Positions 24,941-31,959 of a DNA stretch of 48,453 nt are shown in pieces. Position 1 is the stretch's first letter, and every line of letters starts with the position of its first letter. The translations under genes were made by a program, and so were the position numbers. Source of the stretch: Aggregatilineales bacterium (lineage in GTDB: Bacteria > Chloroflexota > Anaerolineae > Aggregatilineales > Ch27); contig JARKNX010000074.1 of the NCBI GenBank assembly GCA_029976025.1, forward strand, positions 1-48,453, read 5' to 3'. The notes under the pieces are model-generated. The model saw nothing but the letters and a program-made list of their open reading frames with translations, did not search any database and had not been told where the DNA came from.

Positions 24941-25882
24941 TCACAGCGGGCCGATATACTGCCCCCGCTCAAGAGCCGGATCAGCGGCGATAAACACGTA
25001 GGCGCTGCCGTCCGGCGCGGTGAGCATCAGCCCGCGCTCAAAACGCTGGAAGATCCCGGTATAGCCTTCCTCGTCAGCCATCGCCCAGCCGAGGGCGCTG
25101 CGGATATCGTCGTGGATGCGCCAGGCCAGCCCGAAGCCCCGGATAGGCTGGCGCACCCCGGGTGGCACAGTCATGCTGGCATCGCCCGGCGCCATCCCCT
25201 CCCGCCACTGGTCAGGGACGCGCCAGAATGTGCTGGGCGTGTTATTCACCATCCCTCCGGCCAGGGCGAAGATATCGCCGGTGGAGAGCCAGATCATCAT
25301 CCCCCGCTCGAATGGCTGAAAAGCCATCGCCACCGACTGCTCCGGGCCGACGGCGCACCCGAGCTGCCCGCCCAGACCGCCGCCGTTGTAGTCCGGGGCG
25401 AAGGCGGCGCCGACATCGGTGCAGGCGCCCGCCGAGAGCAGGGCGACCGAGACGCCGGGGTTGGCGACCGGCTGCACGCCGGCAATGGTGGGCGTGGGCA
25501 GCAGCGGGGCCTCAACGCCGCCGAGCGGAGTCGGCGGCTGAAGGGTGATTTCTACCACGGCGACCGGCCAGGTGGGCAGCACCAGCGGCGCTGAGCCGTC
25601 GCCCATGAAGACGCCCACATAGGGGGTCGGGCTGGCCGTCGGCGTCGGAGGAAGCGGCGTCCGGGTGGGGCTGGGGACCGGCGTGGCGGTGGGCGGGACG
25701 AGCAACATACCGACCGGCGTCGGCGAAATGACCACCGTCGCCAGCAGCTTCGGCGCCTCCATCTGCCCCGGCAGCAAAATCGGCTGCGGGGCGCAGGCGG
25801 CAAACAGCGCCGCGGCCAGCGCGAAGATCAGAAGCAGGCGGGGATTCCGGCGGGCGGCGGCTGAGGGCCGGGGGCTATTCAT
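24941..25882 (-). CDS. Secreted lipoprotein with Pro/Thr linker, function unknown
   Basis: A 313-residue protein. The N-terminus (RRNPRLLLIFALAAALFAAC) is a lipoprotein signal with a Cys at ~30, followed by a long linker of TPTPSP-type repeats. The C-terminal ~170 residues have two similar motifs, 'FQPFERGMMIWLSTGDIFAL' and 'FQRFERGLMLTAPDGSAYVF', each preceded by 'GCAVG' or 'GWAM', suggesting an internal repeat of about 90 residues. Such 'F..FERG.M.w....g.iyvl' repeats occur in secreted proteins of Chloroflexota, with no known function. The start overlaps the HEAT-like gene's stop (ATGAATAG), so translation is coupled. Confidence 0.72.
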   Translation of the reverse strand: MNSPRPSAAARRNPRLLLIFALAAALFAACAPQPILLPGQMEAPKLLATVVISPTPVGMLLVPPTATPVPSPTRTPLPPTPTASPTPYVGVFMGDGSAPLVLPTWPVAVVEITLQPPTPLGGVEAPLLPTPTIAGVQPVANPGVSVALLSAGACTDVGAAFAPDYNGGGLGGQLGCAVGPEQSVAMAFQPFERGMMIWLSTGDIFALAGGMVNNTPSTFWRVPDQWREGMAPGDASMTVPPGVRQPIRGFGLAWRIHDDIRSALGWAMADEEGYTGIFQRFERGLMLTAPDGSAYVFIAADPALERGQYIGPL

Positions 25883-26333
25883 CCAGATCGAACTCATCCA
25901 GAAGCTGCTCGGCCTCAGGATTATCGGTTGCCAGCTCGTACAGGTATTCGCGGACGCCGTCGCGGATGCGCTCATCCGGGTCGCGCAGGCCGCGCTTCAG
26001 CCCTTCCAGCAGCTCGCGGTCGCCGTACTCACCCAGCCGCTCGGCGATGATGTCCAGCAGCAAGTCGGACCCTTCTTCTTCGATCAGGTAGGTCGCCAGC
26101 ACGGGGATGGCGCTTTCCTCCAGCTCCCGGACCACCTGAACATACAGCGCCTCGATGTCGGTCTCCTCATCTTCGTCATCTTCCTGCCCCAGCACATCGA
26201 GGAGCGGCAGAAGAGGCGTCCCCAGACTCTGCAAAATCTCGAATGAGGCCACCACCATTTCGTGGTCGCCCTCGCTCAGGGCGCGCCGGAGCGCCGCGAA
26301 TTCCGCCTGTTGTTGTGAGGTGAGTCCAGCCAT
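25875..26333 (-). CDS. Small HEAT-repeat-like acidic protein
   Basis: A 152-residue all-helical, strongly acidic protein. Segments such as 'ALRRALSEGDHEMVVASFEILQSLGTPLLPLLDVLG' and 'LLLDIIAERLGEYGDRELLEGLKRGLRDPDERIRDGVREYLYELA' show the helix-turn-helix Asp/Arg pattern of HEAT repeats (DPDERIRDGV..YL). It may serve as a protein-binding scaffold, but no partner is identified. The ATG at 26333 follows GGGGGGTTTC. The open frame reaches 26408, but this start fits the domain. It is the first gene of a coupled pair with the lipoprotein. Confidence 0.65.
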   Translation of the reverse strand: MAGLTSQQQAEFAALRRALSEGDHEMVVASFEILQSLGTPLLPLLDVLGQEDDEDEETDIEALYVQVVRELEESAIPVLATYLIEEEGSDLLLDIIAERLGEYGDRELLEGLKRGLRDPDERIRDGVREYLYELATDNPEAEQLLDEFDLDE

Positions 26334-26505
26334 GAAACCCCCCAGATGAACCGAGTTGTCTGCCCGGAGCGGGCTACCCCATTCGAGGTAGCTCCTGACA
26401 GGGCGCACGTGATCTTTCGACCCCGATTGTACAACGGTTATTCGCCGGGCGTCCAGAGCCTCATTTGCTCCCGCCAGCGCAGATATATCTGGAATCGGAG
26501 AAAAA

Positions 26506-26592
26506 TTTGAACCGCAAGGATGTCGAGAATACAGAGAAAGGACAGGAGTCTTTTCTCCGCGTCCCCGGCGTCTCTGCGGTTCCCCGTTTTTC
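26506..26592 (+). repeat. ~87-bp interspersed repeat, left copy (inverted relative to 29804-29890)
   Basis: It reads TTTGAACCGCA...GGATG...ACAGAGAAA...ACAGGAGTCTTTTCT...GTCTCTGCGGTTCCCCGTTTT. The reverse complement of 29804-29890 gives the same order with scattered changes. The style 'tctgcggttc ... ctctgtg' is a widespread non-coding interspersed repeat in environmental bacteria. Confidence 0.78.
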
Positions 26593-26756
26593 TATCGCCG
26601 ACCTCTGCCCCGGCGGAACACATACAGCGTGGCCAGGAGCAGCACCAGGAAGGGCACGCAATAACTGGTAGAAACTGGCTGCGTACTCTGAGCGGACGAT
26701 GGCAAAGCCGCTGCTGTATTCCTAGCTACGCTTGACGAAGCGTTTAAGGTTGACGA
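26592..26756 (-). pseudogene. Remnant of a surface protein C-terminus with a membrane anchor
   Basis: On the minus strand one frame stays open for about 54 codons and ends ...STSYCVPFLVLLLATLYVFRRGRGRR-stop: a Ser/Thr-rich stretch, a membrane helix and a basic tail, the usual end of a membrane-anchored exported protein. Upstream a neighbouring frame reads GTVTLTMIVN, like a beta-sandwich repeat end, so a frameshift plus truncation would join them. No start codon or full domain exists. It lies at the island's left edge and may have been cut by the insertion. Low confidence because the fragment is short. Confidence 0.35.
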
Positions 26757-26902
26757 TCATGGTCAGGGTGACCGTCCCGCTGGCCATCACCGGTTTGTCG
26801 CCGGTCAGGGCAGGCATAGGCTGTGCTCTACTTTCATATAGTACGAATCGCAGAGACCTTACTTGGCCATGTGATCGCCAAGAGTTATCACTGGAATCGG
26901 CT

Positions 26903-26931
26903 TATACTAATTATATGCATAGCCCAAGGGG
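26903..26931 (+). promoter_or_regulatory. Candidate -10 box and ribosome site for the TcmP gene
   Basis: TATACT at 26903-26908 fits a -10 element, but no clear -35 is visible. AAGGGGG at 26925-26931 is a Shine-Dalgarno nine bases before the GTG at 26941. Confidence 0.45.
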
Positions 26932-26940
26932 GATAAGCTA

Positions 26941-28134
26941 GTGAATGAACTGCAATTACGGAAAACGCAGACCGCTGTCAAACACATAATCCTTGAACAA
27001 TACTTACAGCACTGGGGCTCAATTATCACAATGGGCCTCCGCTCAACTTATAAAAAGGCAACAGCACAGGGTTGGCCATTTTCGATAACTCTAGCCTACA
27101 TTGACCCATTTGCGTATCAGGGCCTCTACCGAGATTCTGAAAACACTAACATCGTCACATATGGTTCGCCGATTATCGGAATTCGTACGCTGGACAATAT
27201 CAGAGACACGGCGCATAGCAAAGCCGGATTTACCCCAGACGTTGTTTCGATCCTAATAGAGATAGACAAGAATAACTTTGAGATCCTATTGGGCACGCTC
27301 AAGAGGCTCGGATACCAAAACAGGCTGCGAATTAATCCCAACCTAACTTCCCTAGAGAACGGCGATATCGCAGTAATCCATGGTGATTTGCATAAACATG
27401 CCGCCTCATTACTCAGCTTCACTGCTAGGAAATACCTGAAGGCCTTGTTCTTCCTAGATCCTTTCGGTCCTTCAGGCATACCTTTAAGCATCGTAAGAGA
27501 CATCATTTCACGACAAGGAAATGATACCATCATCAACTATCCATACCTGACAGTACAGCGGGGCCTACAACCAGAACATATCACCAACATGTATGGTAGC
27601 GAAATCTGGAAGAAAGCAAATCAGAAGCAAGGATGCAGTCGAGAAAACTGCCTAGTGGAGGATTACATCAGGATTCTGCAAGGATGCGACCAGGAATTAG
27701 CTATCAAGTACATTCCTCTGATGTTTCCAGACAAGGATCGGACAATATTCGACTTAATACTTACGACATACGATCCTACAGGAGCATTGGCTATGAATGA
27801 GATACTAGACAATGCCAAATTACGAGAATACGAGCTTCGTATCCGATGGCAGTCTGAGAAGTACACTAAGAGGACAGGCCAACTCTCACTGTTTTCTGAG
27901 GATGCCTTTCAATCCACAACTTCACTGTCGCGGCCTCAGATTGACGAAATCGCCGGGGAGATATACTCGCAATTTGAGCATAGGACCGCACTATATCGTG
28001 ATGTGCTACGAAGTCTAGTTAACAGCCCCTACTACCATAAAGAAATCAGGAAGGCTATGACACAACTGAAAAAGGCCAAGCAGGTTGAATATCCTGGCAG
28101 CTTAACACATGACACTATGGTGAAGTTCAATTAG
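26941..28134 (+). CDS. tcmP: Three-Cys-motif partner protein TcmP
   Basis: A 397-residue protein. It has a Rossmann/methyltransferase-like pattern: residues ~50-60 'LAYIDPFAYQG' (motif I-like), 'VVSILIEIDKNNFEILL' (motif II-like acidic end), 'IAVIHGDLHKHA' and 'LKALFFLDPFGPSGIPLSIV' (DPFG, resembling the DPPY-type motif IV). This YIDPFAG...FLDPFG pattern is characteristic of the TcmP family, whose genes are regularly found next to a Gp37/Gp68-type three-Cys protein, as here. Biochemical function is not established. The C-terminal ~90 residues look like a winged-helix-type tail. Base composition is much lower in GC (~40-45% in lines counted) than the flanks, a sign of transfer. The GTG start has a good Shine-Dalgarno. 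Confidence 0.85.
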   Translation: MNELQLRKTQTAVKHIILEQYLQHWGSIITMGLRSTYKKATAQGWPFSITLAYIDPFAYQGLYRDSENTNIVTYGSPIIGIRTLDNIRDTAHSKAGFTPDVVSILIEIDKNNFEILLGTLKRLGYQNRLRINPNLTSLENGDIAVIHGDLHKHAASLLSFTARKYLKALFFLDPFGPSGIPLSIVRDIISRQGNDTIINYPYLTVQRGLQPEHITNMYGSEIWKKANQKQGCSRENCLVEDYIRILQGCDQELAIKYIPLMFPDKDRTIFDLILTTYDPTGALAMNEILDNAKLREYELRIRWQSEKYTKRTGQLSLFSEDAFQSTTSLSRPQIDEIAGEIYSQFEHRTALYRDVLRSLVNSPYYHKEIRKAMTQLKKAKQVEYPGSLTHDTMVKFN

Positions 28135-28902
28135 CCAAACTGGAGCTAGAGCTGGGAATTCTTCCCGCCATGTATCCCACTTCAGATTGCCCTTGAAAAA
28201 GACCGGGATTTGAAAACGGTCCATCACATCAAGCATCTTCTCTACCCACGCTGGTTCCGGCTGATACACTGAACGGCCATTTGTGGCCGCCCCCACGATC
28301 ACCCACTCAAACGGCAAGCTACCGTGAATATCTGCCCACTCAGCGAGTACGTGTCCGGCATCAAACCACAGCGGCTCGATACTCATAAATCGTATACTGG
28401 CTTGAATCGCAGCCATATGTTTGAGGTAAATCGTCAGGGCGCGAGCAGCCCCGTGAGGAGACATCAAGTGCCCGGCGGGCAAACTCACCCCCACCCACAC
28501 GTTAGGCGGAAAGGGATTGAACTCAGGAATACGGTTCGGGTGCTTGCTCAGGGTCTGAAACGTATGCCAATGTGCCGCCGTCATAACGTCTAGCACGCGC
28601 CGGATTTGCTCTTCAGGGACCCAGTGCCCAAATAGATCAGCCATACTGCCGACAAAAATCTTCGAAGGCGGCTTGAGCTTTAATGGCTCCTGCAAAACAT
28701 GTTCGCGCCAGTAATGATGCTCAAATCCGTCGCGGTAGGCATTCCAGGCAAGCCCTTCGGCGACCGTTTTGGCATAACATTGCGTAATGCTGCCATCCGG
28801 CATCTTCCAGGTGCAGCCGTGAAAACAGCCTCCCGTCGGATTCCAGGTCCAATCTGTCCACTCAATTCCACGACTGCGGGAGTCCTTACGCTGTTTATTC
28901 AC
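28102..28902 (-). CDS. Gp37/Gp68-like DUF5131 protein with three-Cys motif
   Basis: A 266-residue protein of the phage Gp37/Gp68 (DUF5131) family. Near the N-terminus IEWTDWTWNPTGGCFHGCTW...QCYAK holds the three cysteines (CX3CX11C) that give the family its radical-SAM-like motif. Further conserved text is KIFVGSMADLFGHWVPEEQI, HWHTFQTLSKHPNRI, NVWVGVSLP, 'IRFMSIEPLW' and 'FEWVIVGAATNGRS'. Members are widespread in phages and mobile DNA; the reaction is unknown. The ORF extends to an ATG at 28950, but the GTG at 28902 has TGGGAGA nine bases upstream and starts just before the domain. Its 3' end overlaps tcmP tail to tail by 33 bases. GC content is also low (about 42-50%). Confidence 0.87.
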   Translation of the reverse strand: MNKQRKDSRSRGIEWTDWTWNPTGGCFHGCTWKMPDGSITQCYAKTVAEGLAWNAYRDGFEHHYWREHVLQEPLKLKPPSKIFVGSMADLFGHWVPEEQIRRVLDVMTAAHWHTFQTLSKHPNRIPEFNPFPPNVWVGVSLPAGHLMSPHGAARALTIYLKHMAAIQASIRFMSIEPLWFDAGHVLAEWADIHGSLPFEWVIVGAATNGRSVYQPEPAWVEKMLDVMDRFQIPVFFKGNLKWDTWREEFPALAPVWLIELHHSVMC

Positions 28903-28920
28903 AATGAATCTCCCAGAGTA

Positions 28921-28984
28921 TTCTATAACGTTTGATATATGATAGAACATTTGAGCATTTTTACAATATCTCTACAAGAGATAT
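28921..28984 (-). promoter_or_regulatory. Upstream region of the DUF5131 gene with two inverted repeats
   Basis: ATATCTC (28966-28972) and GAGATAT (28978-28984) form a perfect 7-bp palindrome with a 5-base spacer. TTCTAT (28921-28926) and ATAGAA (28941-28946) form a second inverted repeat. Both lie upstream of the DUF5131 start in very AT-rich DNA, where its promoter must be, and could be operator sites. Confidence 0.4.
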
Positions 28985-29159
28985 CTACATAGCCAGCAGA
29001 TCTTTGTAACGTGATCGAGCACATGAGCCGATCCATCTACAACCCGAATAATCCGGACGCCATGACCGGCGCCGGCTGCGCTACTCTTTATCAATCAGGC
29101 TGTGCTGACCTTTTACGAAAGGCGCGTCCGGAGAACTATCAGCGGCAGATGACCGCGTG

Positions 29160-29654
29160 TCAGCGACAGGCGACCGCGTCAATCACCCAGCGCCCCTCCT
29201 CGCGGACCAGGGTGATGTCAGCCAGGGGGCGCATCTCCCGCACGCTGGATTCGGTGAGGAATGCGCCGCGCACCAGCGTATGAGCCGCTTCGTCATCCAT
29301 GCTGATCAGGGAAGCGCTGATGCGGGTCGGGGTGATTGCAGAGCTGCACAGGAATGGCTCAAACGCCACGCTGACAGCGCAGTGTTCCTGAATCCGGGCA
29401 TCCAGGGCCGCAATCAGGGCGCTGCTGAGGTAAGGGCTGGTCCGGTAGACGCCGTCCAGCAGGGGATGGCACAGCACTTCATCAGCCAGCATCTCCAGGT
29501 ACCAGGTGTAGTAAGCCCCGGTTACATCAACTGGCGTCATGCTCCGCAGCGCCGCCTGCGAGGGGCCAGTCGTCGCCAGCGCGCTGGTCCCGGCCCACAG
29601 CGCCACCGCCATCAGGACTGCCGCCAGTATTAATATCAGCATGCGCTTACTCAT
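29160..29654 (-). CDS. Secreted or membrane-anchored DUF3828-like protein
   Basis: A 164-residue protein with a signal/anchor helix (MLILILAAVLMAVALWAGTSALA, within residues 5-30). The mature part fits DUF3828: 'PVDVTGAYYTWYLEML' at the start, 'DPFLC'-like 'EPFLCSSAITPTRI', and the closing strands 'ADITLVREEGRWVIDAVACR'. This NTF2-like fold family has no established function. A perfect AGGAGG lies before the ATG at 29654, so the longer frame to 29717 was rejected. Normal high GC returns here, so it is not part of the AT-rich island, though it lies inside the flanking inverted repeats. Confidence 0.7.
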   Translation of the reverse strand: MSKRMLILILAAVLMAVALWAGTSALATTGPSQAALRSMTPVDVTGAYYTWYLEMLADEVLCHPLLDGVYRTSPYLSSALIAALDARIQEHCAVSVAFEPFLCSSAITPTRISASLISMDDEAAHTLVRGAFLTESSVREMRPLADITLVREEGRWVIDAVACR

Positions 29655-30042
29655 CGCGAGTCCTCCTGTCGCTCGAAGCTCATCCTGCGGCATTTTCGCC
29701 GCCGGACTCATATACATTGTCCTACAGTAATGACATCTATATTATATATTTTATACAAACGGAACACAACTCCGCTCTGATCATGCGTTTCAGATCGGGG
29801 ACGGAAAACGGGAACTGCGGAGACACCGAGGGCGCAAAGAAAAGACTCCTGTTTTTTCTCTGTGTCTTCTGCATCCTCTGCGGTTCAAAGTCTTTTCTTC
29901 CCAGAGATTCCCCCGATCTGGAATACACCCTGATCATCGGGAGGGGAGAAACGGGCGGCGATCGGGCGTGGGGAGCAGGGACAGGCGGGAGCCGGGAGCA
30001 GGCAGGGGGCGTTACCCCCCGGCCCCCGGCTCCTGCACTACT
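29655..30042. other. Gene-free stretch upstream of the DUF3828-like gene
   Basis: About 390 bases between two minus-strand genes. It contains AT-rich DNA around 29,725-29,770, the right copy of the ~87-bp repeat and a GGGAGCAGGGAC-type low-complexity run. No protein or RNA is recognised. Confidence 0.5.
29804..29890 (-). repeat. ~87-bp interspersed repeat, right copy
   Basis: Inverted partner of 26506-26592: GAAAACGGGAACTGCGGAGACAC...AAAAGACTCCTGTTTTTTCTCTGTGT...CATCCTCTGCGGTTCAAA. Together they bracket the TcmP/DUF5131 island and the DUF3828-like gene. Confidence 0.78.
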
Positions 30043-30777
30043 TTATTCCAGTTCCTTCTCCGGCTTCCACACTTCCCAGACCTTGCCGGCCAGGGCCGGG
30101 CTGGGCGTGAGGGTGGTCTTGCCGGGCTGCCAGGCGGCCGGGGTAACTTCGCCCGTCGCGCGGACATGCTGGAAGGCCTTGACCTGCCGGATCAGCTCGT
30201 TGACGTTGCGACCCACGCTGGGGGTCATGATCTCGGCGGCCTGGATGACGAAATCGGGATCAATCAGGAAGCGCCCGCGGATATCCACGCCGGCTTCGGC
30301 ATCGTAGACGCCGTAAACTTCCCCGATACGGCCCGCAGCGTCGGCCAGCATCGGCCACGGCACGCCGCCCGGAACCATCTTGGAAAGCTCCTCTTCCTGC
30401 CAGATTTTGTGGACAAACCGGCTGTCCGTGCTGACTGAAAGGACCTGCACACCGAGCGCCTGAAGTTCAGGATATTTGACGGCAACTGCCGACAGCTCGG
30501 TCGGTCAGACAAAGGTGAAGTCACCGGGGTAAAAGCACAGGACAATCCATTTGCCCTTGAAGTCGGACAGCTTGAGGGTAGTGAAGCCGCCGCTGAGGTA
30601 CGCGGTCGCTTCGAAATCAGGGGCGGGTTTCCCCACCTTGGCGAGAACAGTCATCGGTGTTTCCTCCTGGGCAACAACTGGCGCTGAGCCTGTGGCGGGC
30701 ACAGACTCCACGATGGGGCCCCGGGCCGTCTGGACACAGGATGTCCCCGGCTTCGGGAGTGAAGCGGAATCGGGCAT
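30043..30777 (-). CDS. Selenocysteine-containing peroxiredoxin (AhpC/TSA type), in-frame UGA at the peroxidatic residue
   Basis: Two collinear frames on one phase join across a single UGA (30505-30507). Reading UGA as Sec gives a 244-residue peroxiredoxin: [27 protein letters not shown], '[18 protein letters not shown]', GRFLIDPD and a C-terminal extension ([19 protein letters not shown]). The motif FTFV-C-PTE of AhpC places UGA exactly at the peroxidatic Cys. It would reduce peroxides with Sec as the reactive residue. Two starts look equally good: ATG 30777 (AAAGGAG) and ATG 30654 (AGGAGGA), giving 244 or 203 residues. A CGGC-AGUU-GCCG hairpin 13 bases after UGA is a possible bacterial SECIS. 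The alternative is a nonsense mutation or sequencing error. Confidence 0.85.
30484..30507 (-). promoter_or_regulatory. UGA(Sec) codon and candidate bacterial SECIS hairpin
   Basis: In the mRNA, UGA is followed by 13 bases and then CGGC-AGUU-GCCG, a 4-bp G/C stem with a 4-base loop containing G, the loop beginning about 17 bases after UGA. This is within the known 16-37 base range. A competing CCGAC/GUCGG stem lies directly next to UGA. Hairpin choice is inference. Confidence 0.45.
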
Positions 30778-30823
30778 AATGATGCTCCTTTCGGTGAAGG
30801 CGGCAGGCAGCTCCGGGGCGAGC

Positions 30824-31024
30824 TTACGATTCTTCCGGCGGCGGGGTTCGCAGCGATTTGACAGCGCGCTCAAACTCGCGACGGGGCAGCATCACCCGGC
30901 GACCACAGCCCAGACAGCGGATGCCAATATCGGCGCCGATCCGGTAAACCTGCCATTCGCGGCTGCCGCAAGGGTGCCCCTTGCGCATGGTAGCGATATC
31001 GCCCTTGTGAATCTCCAGTGGCAC
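30824..31024 (-). CDS. DUF951 family small zinc-ribbon-like protein
   Basis: A 66-residue protein: [45 protein letters not shown]. This is the full DUF951 pattern (V.mkk.HPCG.neWev.R.GaDi.ikClgCgr.vmlpR..fek), with a Cys and a CxxC that may bind metal. The function is unknown, though the family is highly conserved in Gram-positive-type bacteria and Chloroflexota. The GTG at 31024 has GAGGAA upstream; the longer frame (to 31081) reads unrelated Gly-rich text. The peroxiredoxin gene starts 46 bases after its stop on the same strand, so the two may share a transcript. Confidence 0.85.
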   Translation of the reverse strand: MPLEIHKGDIATMRKGHPCGSREWQVYRIGADIGIRCLGCGRRVMLPRREFERAVKSLRTPPPEES

Positions 31025-31190
31025 GGTCGGGTTCCTCGCAGGCCCTCCACCCCCAGAACAGTTCCACCTGACTACGATCATACGCCCTCATTTTCTTAAT
31101 GCAAGCAATCGGCCTTTTTCTCCGCAATCTCCGCCGCCCGGGCAGCGCGCTTCCCGCGCCAGTCTGAATCGGGAATCAGAGCGGGCATGG

Positions 31191-31196
31191 TATAAT
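31191..31196 (+). promoter_or_regulatory. Consensus -10 box (TATAAT) for the M50 protease gene
   Basis: TATAAT lies upstream of the frame's GTG at 31204; a transcript would begin near 31203. This favours the later TTG start at 31249, which has a proper ribosome site. No clear -35. Confidence 0.5.
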
Positions 31197-31248
31197 CGGC
31201 GGGGTGCCGCACAATTATTGTGAGGATGCCAGCGGGAGGATATTCAAC

Positions 31249-31956
31249 TTGTTTTTTGCAAACCTGACTCTGGCCATTCTGATCAGCCGCCTGATCGCGC
31301 TCCTGATCGGGACGGTGTTCCATGAATATATGCATAACTACATCGGCTGGCTGATGGGCGACAGCACGCCCGCCTACGCGGGGAAGCTGAGCCTTAATCC
31401 GCTCAAGCACATCTACTGGCCGGGATTCCTGATGTTCGTAGTCCTCGGCTTCGGCATCCTGGGCACGGCGCCGATCAACCCCGGCGCCATGGACTACCCC
31501 CGCGCGAAATGGGCGCAGCGGCTGGACCGCCGCCAGCGCTTCGGGATTGCGGTGCTGGCCGGCCCGGTCGGCAACCTGCTCGTGGCCGCGGCGGCCGCCC
31601 TCATCGTCCGGGCGCTTCTGCTGGCCGCGCCGGGCCTCATGGGGCCGATCGAGAATGCGAATATCGCGAAGATCGTCCCCAGCCCGGGGCAGATCATGTT
31701 CGATATCGTGTTCTGGAATGTCCTGCTCTTCCTGTTCAACCTGATCCCGCTGGGGGCGCTGGATGGGCGCTACATCCTGGGCATGTTCATCCCGCCGCGC
31801 AATGTCTACCAGTATGAGAGCTTCCAGAACCAGTACGGCATGTTCATCCTGCTGGGGCTGATTATGGTCTCCTTCGTCGCGCCGCAGCTCAACCTGCTGG
31901 GCCGCCTGATCATGGTCCCGGCGCAGGCGATTACGTACGCCCTGCTCGGAGTGTGA
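31249..31956 (+). CDS. M50 (site-2 protease)-family membrane metallopeptidase
   Basis: A 235-residue membrane protein with about six helices. The zinc site HEYMHN (HExxH) lies in the first helix after LIGTVF, and the third ligand Asp lies in NLIPLGALDGRYIL, the SREBP-type 'NxxPxxxLDG' motif. GTAPINPGAMDY and 'AVLAGPVGNLLVA' are further family landmarks. Such proteins cleave substrates inside the membrane; the target is unknown. I chose the TTG at 31249, which follows GGGAGGA by eight bases, over the GTG at 31204, which would put translation almost at the predicted transcription start. It lies three bases before the HD-domain gene. Confidence 0.85.
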   Translation: MFFANLTLAILISRLIALLIGTVFHEYMHNYIGWLMGDSTPAYAGKLSLNPLKHIYWPGFLMFVVLGFGILGTAPINPGAMDYPRAKWAQRLDRRQRFGIAVLAGPVGNLLVAAAAALIVRALLLAAPGLMGPIENANIAKIVPSPGQIMFDIVFWNVLLFLFNLIPLGALDGRYILGMFIPPRNVYQYESFQNQYGMFILLGLIMVSFVAPQLNLLGRLIMVPAQAITYALLGV

Positions 31957-31959
31957 CCG

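Larger units (their letters stand above)
26334..26940. other. About 600 bases without an intact gene, at the left edge of the AT-rich island
   Basis: It holds one copy of an interspersed repeat (26506-26592), a decayed minus-strand coding remnant (26592-26756), and then a change to AT-richer DNA from about 26,820 with a candidate promoter for the TcmP gene. I see no complete gene. Confidence 0.6.

Noticed and set aside
30505..30507. Peroxiredoxin UGA as a simple nonsense mutation
   Set aside because: A stop falling precisely on the peroxidatic Cys with perfect conservation after it is better explained by selenocysteine, though sequencing error is not excluded.
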